NCBI GenBank assembly: GCA_019424865.1
Contig: JAHYYS010000004.1
Span: forward strand, 1 to 56,892
Direction: 5' to 3'
DNA length: 56,892 nucleotides
Source: a bacterium
GTDB taxonomy: Bacteria > Bacillota > Clostridia > Oscillospirales > Oscillospiraceae
The notes below the pieces were generated by a model, which saw only the letters and a program-made list of their open reading frames with translations, was not told the DNA's origin and did no database searches. The translations under genes were made by a program, and so were the position numbers. This document shows positions 9,868 through 17,203 of this stretch, piece after piece; the first letter of the stretch is position 1, and every line of letters starts with the position of its first letter.

Positions 9868-9895
9868 ATTATATTGCTTTTCCGAAAAATGTCAA
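9868..9895 (-). promoter_or_regulatory. sigma-A promoter of the acc/fab operon
   Basis: Minus-strand TTGACA (9890-9895) and TATAAT (9868-9873) are both perfect and 16 bases apart. This gives a start near 9861, about 75 bases before the acpP ATG. It is the only strong promoter seen for the twelve-gene operon. Confidence 0.88.
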
Positions 9896-9978
9896 GGGGG
9901 ATCTTGGCATGCGCTTTGATTTCCCTGTTTCCCACAAAGCCCGTCCCCCTTTTCTCCCCTTTTTGCTCTATTTTCCAC

Positions 9979-10006
9979 TTGACTTTTTTCTCCTCTTCCC
10001 TATAAT
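9979..10006 (+). promoter_or_regulatory. promoter of the radical SAM gene
   Basis: TTGACT (9979-9984) and TATAAT (10001-10006) with 16-base spacing lie 45 bases before the GTG start. It faces away from the fab promoter, leaving about 85 bp between the two -35 boxes. Confidence 0.78.
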
Positions 10007-10050
10007 TTATAGTACAAATGTTCTATACTTAAAAAGGGGGGCAAGCTGCG

Positions 10051-11307
10051 GTGGAGCTGTTGGACAAGCTGAATATTTTGGCCGACGCCGCCAAATATGA
10101 CGCCGCCTGCACCTCCAGCGGCCTGGCCCGGGCGGGACGGCCGGGGACCATCGGCAGCACCACCCTGGCCGGCTGCTGCCACTCCTTCTCCGCCGACGGG
10201 CGGTGCATCTCCCTGCTGAAGGTCCTGATGACCAACGTTTGCATCTACGACTGTCAGTACTGCGTCAACCGCCGCTCCAACGATGTGCCCCGGGCCGCCT
10301 TTACCCCCCGGGAGCTGTGCGAGCTGACCATGGGCTTTTACCGGCGCAACTATATCGAGGGGCTGTTTCTCTCCTCCGCCGTGGCGGGCAGCCCCGACCG
10401 CACCGCCGAGGGGATGATCGAAACCCTGCGCATCCTGCGGGAGGAGTACCGCTTCGGCGGCTATATCCACGCCAAGGCCATCCCGGGGGCCGATCCTCTG
10501 CTCATCCGGCAGCTCGGGCTGCTGGCCGACCGCCTGTCGGTGAACATTGAGCTGCCCAGCGCCCAAAGCCTCTCCCTGCTGGCCCCGGACAAGAAAAAGG
10601 AGGCCATCCTCTCCCCCATGCGACAGATTCGGGACGGCATCGCCGTCTCCAAGGAGGAGATCCAGGTCTATCGCCACGCCCCCCGGTTTGCCCCGGCGGG
10701 CCAGTCCACCCAGATGATTGTGGGGGCCACGCCGGAGAGCGACCGGAGTATTCTGACCCTGACCCAGAGCCTCTATGACAAATACCGCCTCAAGCGGGTA
10801 TTTTTCTCGGCCTATATGCCCGTGTCCACCAGCCCGCTGCTCCCCGCCCCTCAGGGCTTCCAGCCCCCGCTGCTGCGGGAGCACCGGCTGTATCAGGCGG
10901 ACTGGCTGCTGCGGTTTTATCACTTCCGGGCGGAGGAGCTGCTGGACGAGCACTCCCCCAATCTGGACCCCCGGCTGGACCCCAAGTGCACCTGGGCCCT
11001 GCGGCACCTGGACTTCTTCCCGGTGGAGGTGAACCGGGCCGACTATGAGACCCTGCTGCGGGTGCCCGGGGTGGGGGTGAAGTCCGCCCGGCGCATCCTC
11101 ACCGCCCGGCGGGCGGGCCCCCTCACCTTCCAGGGACTCAAGCGCCTGGGGGTGGTGCTCAAGCGGGCGCAGTATTTTCTCACCTGCTCGGGCCGGGTGA
11201 TGGCCGGCCTGCGGGTGAGCGAGGACGGACTGCTGCGCCGCCTGCTGGCCCTGGAGGCCCCCGCCCTGGCCCCGCCCATGCCGGAACAGCTGTCTCTGTT
11301 TGACTGA
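10051..11307 (+). CDS. radical SAM protein linked to DNA modification/repair
   Basis: The 418-residue protein has a radical SAM cluster motif CIYDCQYC (Cys 64, 68, 71; spacing Cx3Cx2C). It ends with a helix-hairpin-helix-like element, LLRVPGVGVKSARRIL, near residue 335, a fold that usually contacts DNA. This matches the family annotated as a putative DNA modification/repair radical SAM protein, which is almost always found with the next gene. The start is GTG at 10051 with AAGGGGGG upstream; no better start aligns. The substrate and reaction are unknown in the literature I can recall. Confidence 0.85.
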   Translation: MELLDKLNILADAAKYDAACTSSGLARAGRPGTIGSTTLAGCCHSFSADGRCISLLKVLMTNVCIYDCQYCVNRRSNDVPRAAFTPRELCELTMGFYRRNYIEGLFLSSAVAGSPDRTAEGMIETLRILREEYRFGGYIHAKAIPGADPLLIRQLGLLADRLSVNIELPSAQSLSLLAPDKKKEAILSPMRQIRDGIAVSKEEIQVYRHAPRFAPAGQSTQMIVGATPESDRSILTLTQSLYDKYRLKRVFFSAYMPVSTSPLLPAPQGFQPPLLREHRLYQADWLLRFYHFRAEELLDEHSPNLDPRLDPKCTWALRHLDFFPVEVNRADYETLLRVPGVGVKSARRILTARRAGPLTFQGLKRLGVVLKRAQYFLTCSGRVMAGLRVSEDGLLRRLLALEAPALAPPMPEQLSLFD

Positions 11308-11351
11308 CGGGCCTGCCCCAGGCCCAGATAATCATAAGGAGGTCCCTTCCC

Positions 11352-12137
11352 ATGTCCTGGCCCCAGATCTGCTGCCGGTACGACGGCAGCTTCACCGGCT
11401 TTCTCTCCTGCGTGTTTGCCTGCTGCGCCAACCGGGAGGAGCCTGCGGAATTTATGACCCAGGCGGATCCCCGCCTGTCCCTGTACCCGGAACGGGCCGT
11501 CCCCAGCCGCGGGGACCAGGCCCGGCGGGTCTACCGCTCTCTGGCCGTCCGGCTGGGGCCGGCCGGCCAGACGCTGGTGGCCCGGGGCTTTCTCACCTGT
11601 CTGCCCGACCGGGAGCTGTGGCTGTGGCGGCTGATTCGGGCCGGCTTCCGCCGGGGCCCTGCCCTGCTGCGGGATCTCACGGACCCTGCGGTGGACACGG
11701 TGGGCAAGGCGGTTCGGTATTTAAATGAGGAGACCCACAAGCTCACCGGCTTTGTCCGCTTCTCTGACCTGGACGGGGTGCTGGTGGGGGAGATCGCCCC
11801 CAAAAACCGGGTGCTCCCCCTGCTGCGCCCCCACTTCTGCGGCCGCTATCCCCAGGAGTCCTTCGTCCTGTTTGACCACACCCACCGGGAGGCCCTGCTG
11901 CACCAGCCCGGCCGGTGGGCCATTGTGCCGGCGGAGGACTTTCAGCCCGGGGCCGCCGGGGAGGAGGAGCTGGCCTTTCGGGCCCTGTGGCGCTCCTTTT
12001 ACCGCACCATTTCCATCGAGGGCCGCTTCAACCCCAGGTGCCGCATGACCCACATGCCAAAGCGGTATTGGGGCACCATGACCGAATTTCAGGACGACGC
12101 CCCGGCATGTCCCCTTCCCCCCGTTTCCGATTCCTAG
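11352..12137 (+). CDS. DUF4130 / TIGR03915-type probable DNA metabolism protein
   Basis: The 261-residue protein begins with a YDGSFTGFLSCVFACC-type N terminus and contains DLTDPAVDTVGKAVRYLNEETHKLTGFVRFSDL, then HFCGRYPQESFVLFDHTHREALLH, which I recognise as the DUF4130 family. In other bacteria this domain is often fused to a uracil-DNA glycosylase; here it stands alone. It follows the radical SAM gene by 44 bases with an AAGGAGG ribosome site, so the two are probably cotranscribed. Likely role: a partner in recognising or processing a damaged or modified base. This is inferred from association only. Confidence 0.83.
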   Translation: MSWPQICCRYDGSFTGFLSCVFACCANREEPAEFMTQADPRLSLYPERAVPSRGDQARRVYRSLAVRLGPAGQTLVARGFLTCLPDRELWLWRLIRAGFRRGPALLRDLTDPAVDTVGKAVRYLNEETHKLTGFVRFSDLDGVLVGEIAPKNRVLPLLRPHFCGRYPQESFVLFDHTHREALLHQPGRWAIVPAEDFQPGAAGEEELAFRALWRSFYRTISIEGRFNPRCRMTHMPKRYWGTMTEFQDDAPACPLPPVSDS

Positions 12138-12143
12138 CCGCCC

Positions 12144-12172
12144 TTGTGCCCGCCTCCATCCCATGGTATAAT
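12144..12172 (+). promoter_or_regulatory. promoter of the leader peptide / MFS transcript
   Basis: TTGTGC (12144-12149), a 17-base spacer, then TATAAT (12167-12172). The predicted start is near 12179, about 40 bases before the leader-peptide ATG and 180 before the MFS start. It lies immediately after the DUF4130 stop. Confidence 0.75.
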
Positions 12173-12220
12173 AGCTCCCGCCGGCGTTCCGGCGATTTCT
12201 TCCCCTGGGAGGTGCTGCTG

Positions 12221-12259
12221 ATGAAGCTGTGCATTGACTGGGCTCCGCGCAAGGTCTGA
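12221..12259 (+). CDS. 12-codon leader peptide upstream of MFS exporter
   Basis: An ATG at 12221 with a strong GGGAGG ribosome site 8 bases upstream opens a 12-codon frame, MKLCIDWAPRKV, stopping at 12259. Its last codons overlap the first strand of a hairpin cascade that ends at the exporter's ribosome site. Regulatory leader peptides of antibiotic-inducible genes (ermC and relatives) have this size and position: a drug-stalled ribosome changes the mRNA fold. I do not recognise this peptide sequence. The good ribosome site, the placement and the downstream structures support real translation, but the inducer is unknown. Confidence 0.72.
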   Translation: MKLCIDWAPRKV

Positions 12260-12356
12260 TTTGGGCGAATCTGCGCGGAGCGAACGGCCCTAAGGCCGGT
12301 TCGCCCATTGGGCTTTGCGCTTGTTTTCAAAAAAACAAGAAAAGGAGCAAAGTCCC
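12242..12356 (+). promoter_or_regulatory. erm-like translational attenuator before the MFS exporter
   Basis: Four segments can pair in two exclusive ways. Segment 1 (12242-12251, GCTCCGCGCA) pairs perfectly with segment 2 (12272-12281). Segment 3 (12310-12318) pairs with segment 4 (12347-12356) with one bulge, enclosing the AAAGGAG ribosome site (12341-12347) just before the ATG. Segment 2 (12273-12281) can instead pair with segment 3 (12312-12320) over nine positions including two G-U pairs, which frees the ribosome site. A smaller hairpin at 12280-12304 lies between. Segment 1 codes for the end of the leader peptide, so a stalled ribosome would favour 2:3. The pairings are checked base by base; the function is inferred. 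Confidence 0.75.
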
Positions 12357-12357
12357 G

Positions 12358-13674
12358 ATGCACTGTATTGTCAACTCCGGCCGCAGCCTGCGGCCCTTCC
12401 TGCTTTTGTGGTTTACCCAGCTGCTGTCCTCCCTGGGCAGCTCCATGACCAGCTTTGCCCTGGTCCTCTGGTCCTATCAGGCGGAGGGCTCCGCCCTGAC
12501 CACCGCGCTGCTGTCGGTATGCTCTTATGCCCCCTATGTGGCCGCCAGCCTGTTCGCCGGCGCCCTCAGCGACCGGTGGAACAAGAAGCGCACCATGCTT
12601 GTCTGCGACTTTCTCGCCGCCCTGTGCACCCTCACGGTGCTGTTTCTTTTTCACGGCGGCGCCCTGGCCCTGTGGCACCTGTACCTGATCAACGCGGGGA
12701 CCGGGCTGATGAACTCGGTCCAGCAGCCCGCCTCCGACGTGGCGGTCACGCTGCTGACCCCCCGGCAGTACTATCAGCGGGTCAGCGGCCTGCGCGCCCT
12801 GTCCGCCTCTCTCACCAACACCCTGTCCCCTGTGCTGGCCACCGCCCTGTTCAGTCTGGCCGGGCTGGGGGGCGTGATCTGCTTTGATCTGGCCGCCTTT
12901 GTCCTGGCCTTTTCCACCCTTCTGCTGGGGATCTCCATTCCGGACGTCCCCTCCGGCCGAACCGGCCGGGAGCCGGTCCTCCAATCCGTCCGGGCCGGGC
13001 TTGGCTATCTGCGGGCCCACCGGGGGATTCTGGATTTGATTTTGTTTCTGGCCGCCATCAACCTGACCGCCTCCATGTGCAATGCCGCCCTGCCCGCGCT
13101 GGTCCTCTCCCGCCCCTGGGGCGGCCAGACGGCGCTGGGCCTGATCCAGGGGATCAGCGGCGGCGCCATGCTGCTGGGCGGCGCGGCCGCCTCCCTGCTC
13201 CCCGCCCCCAAAAGCCGGGTTCGGGTCATCTGCGGCGCCCTCCTTCTGGCCATGAGCACTGAGAACTTCTTCCTGGCCCTGGGGCGCAGCGTCCCCGTCT
13301 GGTGTCTGGGCGCGGCCCTTGGCTGGATTGGAATCCCGCTGATGAACGCCAATATGGACGCGCTGTTCCGGGGCTATATCCCCGTGGAGCTTCAGGGGCG
13401 CGTCTACTCCGCCCGGAACTCCCTCCAATTTTTCACCATCCCCCTGGGCTATCTGCTGGGGGGCGCCCTGGTGGATCTGCTGTTTGAACCCCTGTCCGCC
13501 CGCATGGCGGGCTGCGCCCCCTGGGTGCTGCTGTTTGGAACCGGCAAGGGCTCCGGGGCCGCCGCGCTCTTCCTGCTGCTGGGCGCGCTGGGGGTGATCA
13601 CCTGTCTGATCTTCCGCCGGGACCCCTATATCCGCGCTTTGGAGGACCCGCCCCGGCGGACACATACCGTTTAA
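12358..13674 (+). CDS. MFS efflux transporter (Mef-like), probably drug-inducible
   Basis: The 438-residue, very hydrophobic protein has the major facilitator pattern of about twelve membrane segments. The loop signature GALSDRWNKKRTMLVCDFLAAL lies after segment 2, and RPFLLLWFTQLLSSLGSSM begins segment 1. The overall type resembles macrolide-exporter (Mef) and related MFS proteins, most likely a proton-driven drug exporter in the cytoplasmic membrane. The ribosome site AAAGGAG is partly locked in a hairpin, and a leader peptide lies upstream, which argues for induction by a translation inhibitor. The substrate cannot be read from the sequence. Confidence 0.85.
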   Translation: MHCIVNSGRSLRPFLLLWFTQLLSSLGSSMTSFALVLWSYQAEGSALTTALLSVCSYAPYVAASLFAGALSDRWNKKRTMLVCDFLAALCTLTVLFLFHGGALALWHLYLINAGTGLMNSVQQPASDVAVTLLTPRQYYQRVSGLRALSASLTNTLSPVLATALFSLAGLGGVICFDLAAFVLAFSTLLLGISIPDVPSGRTGREPVLQSVRAGLGYLRAHRGILDLILFLAAINLTASMCNAALPALVLSRPWGGQTALGLIQGISGGAMLLGGAAASLLPAPKSRVRVICGALLLAMSTENFFLALGRSVPVWCLGAALGWIGIPLMNANMDALFRGYIPVELQGRVYSARNSLQFFTIPLGYLLGGALVDLLFEPLSARMAGCAPWVLLFGTGKGSGAAALFLLLGALGVITCLIFRRDPYIRALEDPPRRTHTV

Positions 13675-13691
13675 ATTGCTCCCCGTATCAC

Positions 13692-13724
13692 ATTGCCCCG
13701 GGCCGCGCTGCGGCCCGGGGCAAT
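13692..13724 (+). terminator. strong hairpin between convergent MFS and methyltransferase genes
   Basis: A perfect 15-bp stem (13692-13706 with 13710-13724, loop GCT) lies 18 bases after the MFS stop and 16 before the methyltransferase stop. No long T-run follows on either strand, so it may end transcription weakly or mainly protect 3' ends. Confidence 0.6.
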
Positions 13725-13739
13725 CGCATCTCTGCTGTT

Positions 13740-14486
13740 TTACCTCTTATCGTCCGCCGGCTTCTCTGCTGAGAGCAGCAGCATCATGGGCCGGCGCAGC
13801 TCGTCCGCCATGCCGGGCTGATCCATCATGCCCGGATCCGGGGTGGGCTCCACCAGGCCGGTCAGGCGGAAGCCCTGTCCCAGCAGGGCCCCCACATAGT
13901 CGGTGAGCGTGCGGTGGTATTTGGTCACAGTGCAGCCCAGAAAGACCGCCTCCCGCCGTCCCGTCTCAAAATACCGGTCCACCGGCCAGTGGACCGGGCG
14001 TCCCGCCGCGTCCAGGCACCACGCCTGGGGGCCGTCCGCGGTGAAGATGGGGTGCTCACAGGAGAATACAAAGACTCCCCCGGGCGTCAGCCAATCCCAC
14101 ACCTTTTTGCAGATCCCCGGAAAATCCTCCACATAGTGCATGGCCAGGGAGCTGATCACCACCTCGAACGAGGCCGGGGCGAGCTCCAAATCCTCCATGG
14201 CCGCCCGGACATAGCGGATCCGGGGGTCGTCTCCCATGGCCCGGGCCCGCTCCAGCATGTTTTGGGAGATATCCGCCCCCAGCACCTCCCGCGCCCCCTG
14301 CTCCGCCGCATAGCGGCAGTGCCATCCAAAGCCGCAGCCCAAATCCAGCACCCGCTTTCCGGTAAAATCCGGCAGCATCTCCCGCAGCGCGTGCCACTCC
14401 CCGGCGGCGCTCAGGCCCTGTACCGAGCGGGGGAACCGGCTGTATTGGGCAAAAAACGTCCCGTCGTCATAGGTGTTTTCCTTCAT
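13740..14486 (-). CDS. class I SAM-dependent methyltransferase
   Basis: The 248-residue protein has the Rossmann methyltransferase motif I, KRVLDLGCGFGWHCRYAAEQGA, at about residues 43-64. The acidic end of beta-2 (EVLGADIS) and the motif IV-like VISSLAMHYVEDF follow, the last typical of the Methyltransf_11 (UbiE/SmtA-like) group. It is soluble and probably acts on a small molecule. It is convergent with the MFS exporter and has its own ribosome site (AGGAGC). The substrate is unknown. Confidence 0.83.
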   Translation of the reverse strand: MKENTYDDGTFFAQYSRFPRSVQGLSAAGEWHALREMLPDFTGKRVLDLGCGFGWHCRYAAEQGAREVLGADISQNMLERARAMGDDPRIRYVRAAMEDLELAPASFEVVISSLAMHYVEDFPGICKKVWDWLTPGGVFVFSCEHPIFTADGPQAWCLDAAGRPVHWPVDRYFETGRREAVFLGCTVTKYHRTLTDYVGALLGQGFRLTGLVEPTPDPGMMDQPGMADELRRPMMLLLSAEKPADDKR

Positions 14487-14600
14487 ATCTTCTCTGCTCC
14501 TTTTTTCCGCGGAATCTATATCGCCATTTGCGGTGGTATCCTATCAGAAAACCGACCGGTTCCGGTTTCGCTTATTTCTCTGTCCAGACGGCAAAAAGCA

Positions 14601-14870
14601 GGCCGGCACTCGGGTGCCGGCCACAGCTTGTCGAAAAAGCCCTCCCGCAGGGAGTTCCTGTGGCCGCAGCCGCAGGAATAAAATTGAATTCGTCATTTCC
14701 GGCGGCGTGTACGTCGGAAATGACTCCTCTCACGAAAGACAGTCCGACTTTTTCGCAAGAAATCGAGGACTGTCTTTCGTGCAGCCTTTCTCGAAAAAGC
14801 GGCTTGTCAATTTCAATCAATTGACAAGCCGCTTTTTCGACAGTCTCAGGCCGGCACTTGGGTGCCGGCC
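14601..14870. repeat. structured repeat element, copy 1, bracketed by duplicated hairpins
   Basis: The core runs from AGCTTGTCGAAAAAGC (14625) to GCTTTTTCGACAGTCTCA (ending 14848), giving terminal inverted repeats TGTCGAAAAAGC. Inside are a GTCATTTCCG/CGGAAATGAC hairpin, a 15-bp hairpin with arms CACGAAAGACAGTCC and its complement, and a long terminal hairpin around TTGTCAATT. A second copy lies at 31461-31858. On both sides sits a 22-bp palindrome, GGCCGGCAC...GTGCCGGCC, at 14601-14622 and 14849-14870, differing only in the loop. On the minus strand the left palindrome is followed by TGCTTTTTGCC and looks like the CsoR gene's terminator. The stretch 14487-14896 holds no convincing gene. Confidence 0.8.
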
Positions 14871-14896
14871 ATATCCCGCCTTAAAGACCTGTGGCA

Positions 14897-15172
14897 TCAG
14901 CCGATGTTGGCAAACCGTTCCACTGCCTTGGTAAAATCAGCAATGGTCTTGTCTGCGTCCCCGTGCTCAATCCCGTCCCGCACGCAGTGCTGAATATGCC
15001 CCTCCAGCACCACCTGACCCACCCGGTGGAGGGCAGACTTTGCGGCGTTGATCTGGGCCAGAACATCCTCACAGGGGATGTCCTCATCTACCATCCGATC
15101 GATGGCCTGAACCTGCCCGATAATCTTTTTCAGGCGGCGGTGCAGATTCTCCGCGTCCATACATTGTTTCAT
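14897..15172 (-). CDS. CsoR/FrmR-family metal- or thiol-sensing repressor
   Basis: The start at 15172 (MKQCMDAENLHRRLKKIIGQVQAIDRM) has a GGGAGGTG ribosome site 7 bases upstream and gives a 91-residue all-helical protein, the family's usual size; an upstream in-frame ATG at 15259 has no support. The CsoR ligand set is visible: Cys in EDIPCEDVL near residue 36, then the H-x3-C pair in GHIQHC near residues 61-65. This Cys-His-Cys pattern fits Cu(I) sensing more than persulfide sensing, but members also sense Ni, Co or formaldehyde. No metal transporter or copZ is nearby, so its target is outside the window. Confidence 0.87.
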   Translation of the reverse strand: MKQCMDAENLHRRLKKIIGQVQAIDRMVDEDIPCEDVLAQINAAKSALHRVGQVVLEGHIQHCVRDGIEHGDADKTIADFTKAVERFANIG

Positions 15173-15270
15173 TGCAGTACACCTCCCGGTCTGCGTCTCT
15201 TTGATGGATCTATTATCAAATAGAATTTCCAATTTGTCAAGGCAGTCCCGCCGGCACACCCCTGCCGGAA

Positions 15271-15305
15271 AAAACAGGAGGCGGAAGCCCTCTGCTTCCG
15301 CCTCC
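15271..15305 (-). terminator. terminator of the PLP-enzyme gene
   Basis: A 12-bp GC-rich stem, GGAGGCGGAAGC (15277-15288) with its complement (15294-15305), is followed on the minus strand by TGTTTTTTCC. It lies about 30 bases past the stop at 15335. Confidence 0.82.
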
Positions 15306-15334
15306 CGGTCGATCTTTTCTGGAAAAGGCCTGTT

Positions 15335-16474
15335 TCAGCGGCCCCAGAAGCCCTTCAGGGCCGCAAGGACCTGCTCCGCCTCCTCCACGGTGTTATAGCC
15401 GTGAATCCCCATCCGGATATAGCCGCACCGCATGGAGCAGGCAATCCGGTTCTCCCGCAGGAAGCGATAGGTCCGCTCCAGCTCCGGGGCCTGGAAGGAG
15501 ACTATGGTGGATCGGGTCCGGTCGGACAGGGCGCAGGGGGCCAGCTGCGCCCCCAACCTCTGAAGGCCGCAAATCAAATACCCGCTCACCTGCCAGGCCT
15601 GCTGGTGGATGCGGTCAAAGCCCACCTCCTCCATCAGGGCCAGGGAGGCATTCAGCCCCGCAATCCCCGGCGCATTGGGCAGCCCGCCCTCAAACCGGGA
15701 GGCGTCGTCCTTCAAATCCAGCCGGTACGCCACGGAGTCCACGTCCCCCTTCACGCTGTCCGCCCCCACAAAGGGCGGCAGCAGCCGGCCGATCAGCTCC
15801 CGGCGGACATAGAGAAATCCGGTGGAGAAGGGGCCCAGCAGCCACTTGGAGGCCAGGCCCGCCAAAAAGTCAATCTGATACCGCCGCACGTCCATGGGCA
15901 TCACGCCCAGAGACTGGGCGCAGTCCACCACCAGATAGATGCCCCGCGCCCGGCACCACGCCCCGATCGCCTCCAGATCGGCGGTATATCCGTCGGAAAA
16001 CTCCACGCTGCTCACCGACACCGCCCGGGTGCGCCGGTCCGCATACCGCTCCAGCAGCCCCACGGTCAGCCCGCCCCCGTCGTTGGGGACCATCCGGGCC
16101 TCCACCCCGCGGCTGCGCTCCAGGCGCAGCCAGGGGTAGACGTTGGAGGCGAACTCCCGGTCACACAGGATCACGTTGTCCCCCGGCTCCAGGGGCAGGG
16201 CGCCGGCGGCGGAGTTGATGCCGTAGGTGACGTTTTCCGTAAAGGCGATCTCCTCCGGCTGCCCGCCGATGAGCCGGGCCAGCCGGGCGCGGCACTCCGG
16301 AAACACCTGCTGGGCGTACTGGTAATACTTCATAGGCATGGCCTGGCGCAGCTGCATGCACGCCGCCATGGCCTGGGTCACGGCCGGGGCCACCGGCCCC
16401 ATGGAGGCATTGTCAAAAAAGATCCCGTTGTCTGTGGTCTGCTGAAACGCCCTGCGAAATTCTTCCAGTTCCAT
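15335..16474 (-). CDS. class V aminotransferase / cysteine desulfurase-like PLP enzyme
   Basis: The 379-residue protein has the class V fold-type I layout: FFDNASMGPVAPAV near residue 19, the cofactor-contact region FTENVTYGINSAAG near 75-90, VVDCAQSLGVMPMDV with the PLP-binding Asp near 185, and the PLP lysine in LASKWLLGPFSTGFLYV near 210. It lacks a clear C-terminal desulfurase cysteine loop, so an isopenicillin-epimerase or kynureninase-like aminotransferase/lyase is more likely. It follows folT by 25 bases and so appears to be in the THF-riboswitch operon, which hints at folate-linked amino acid metabolism. The reaction is unknown. Confidence 0.82.
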   Translation of the reverse strand: MELEEFRRAFQQTTDNGIFFDNASMGPVAPAVTQAMAACMQLRQAMPMKYYQYAQQVFPECRARLARLIGGQPEEIAFTENVTYGINSAAGALPLEPGDNVILCDREFASNVYPWLRLERSRGVEARMVPNDGGGLTVGLLERYADRRTRAVSVSSVEFSDGYTADLEAIGAWCRARGIYLVVDCAQSLGVMPMDVRRYQIDFLAGLASKWLLGPFSTGFLYVRRELIGRLLPPFVGADSVKGDVDSVAYRLDLKDDASRFEGGLPNAPGIAGLNASLALMEEVGFDRIHQQAWQVSGYLICGLQRLGAQLAPCALSDRTRSTIVSFQAPELERTYRFLRENRIACSMRCGYIRMGIHGYNTVEEAEQVLAALKGFWGR

Positions 16475-16499
16475 GTTCCGATGCGCCCCGCCTTCCTGA

Positions 16500-17048
16500 T
16501 TATTTCTGGGCCGCGCTGGCCGCGCCGCCGTACAGTGCGTTCACGGCGGACACAACCCGGGGCAGGATCAGCCGCATACACACAATGCTCACCGGGGCGA
16601 CCATCAGGTTCTGAATCAGCCGGGTGGGCATCAGCACCCAGTAGCCCTTTCCGGTCAGCATGGTCAGCCAGTAGGTCTGCAGCAGAACGCTGCACACCAG
16701 GCTCTCCACCAGCACACACAGGATGATGCGCTTGGTGGTCAGGGGCTTGCGGTACAAAAACAGACCGTAAATCAGGCCGCTGAGGAAAGCCGTGGTGGCC
16801 ATGGGCGGAAAATACCCAAAGGAGCCCGTTACCGCGATGAGGAAATCCCCCAGCACGCCGGCCACCCCGCCCCAGATGGGGCCGAACAGGGCGCCGGTGA
16901 GGGAGAGGGGCAGGAAAATGAAACCGATGGTGACCAGCTCCAGCTTAATGGAAAAGAAACGGCCTGCAATAACCTGAAGCGCCAGGAGCATACCGATTGT
17001 GGCGATTTTTTTCGCGTTGACAGAAACTTTTGCAGCGTTTGCATTCAT
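16500..17048 (-). CDS. folT: folate ECF transporter S component FolT
   Basis: The 182-residue membrane protein has about six hydrophobic segments and the ECF S-component features. These are the N-terminal KKIATIGMLLALQVIAGRFF with an alanine/leucine-rich first helix, FLPLSLTGALFGPIWGGVAGVLGDFL, and YFPPMATTAFLSGLIYGLFLY. Specificity is assigned as folate because a THF riboswitch precedes it. It would bind folates and share an energising module (EcfA/A'/T) encoded elsewhere. It is the first gene of a two-gene operon with the PLP enzyme. Membrane-protein similarity alone would leave the vitamin uncertain. Confidence 0.88.
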   Translation of the reverse strand: MNANAAKVSVNAKKIATIGMLLALQVIAGRFFSIKLELVTIGFIFLPLSLTGALFGPIWGGVAGVLGDFLIAVTGSFGYFPPMATTAFLSGLIYGLFLYRKPLTTKRIILCVLVESLVCSVLLQTYWLTMLTGKGYWVLMPTRLIQNLMVAPVSIVCMRLILPRVVSAVNALYGGAASAAQK

Positions 17049-17134
17049 GGCAGATTGCCCTCCGATCGTAAATTCAATCTTACTTTGTTTTTATTGTCCG
17101 TATCGGAACTTGCGCTAGCCTGTCATCAGCATAC

Positions 17135-17178
17135 AAAAAACCCCCTTTTTATGTAAGACGGGCTACATAAAAAGGAGG
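17135..17178 (-). terminator. riboswitch-controlled terminator before folT
   Basis: On the minus strand a 15-bp stem (17164-17178 with 17141-17155) is followed by six T (17135-17140), a textbook intrinsic terminator about 90 bases upstream of folT. Its 5' arm also contains TTATGTAGC (17162-17170), which can pair instead with GCTACATAA (17204-17212) at the 3' edge of the aptamer. Confidence 0.88.
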
Positions 17179-17203
17179 CGCTGCACGGTGTCACTTCTTC
17201 TTG

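Noticed and set aside
12310..12356. The last hairpin of the MFS leader as an intrinsic terminator
   Set aside because: No T-tract follows; it ends two bases before the start codon and encloses the ribosome site, fitting translational control better.
12028..13665. A 545-codon minus-strand frame opposite the MFS gene
   Set aside because: Gln/Gly/Pro-rich shadow. The plus-strand frame has clear membrane helices and a ribosome site.
14572..14820. Small frames inside repeat copy 1 that resemble common hypothetical proteins
   Set aside because: They change frame and end between the two copies of the repeat and follow hairpin arms, so they are products of repeat DNA, not genes.
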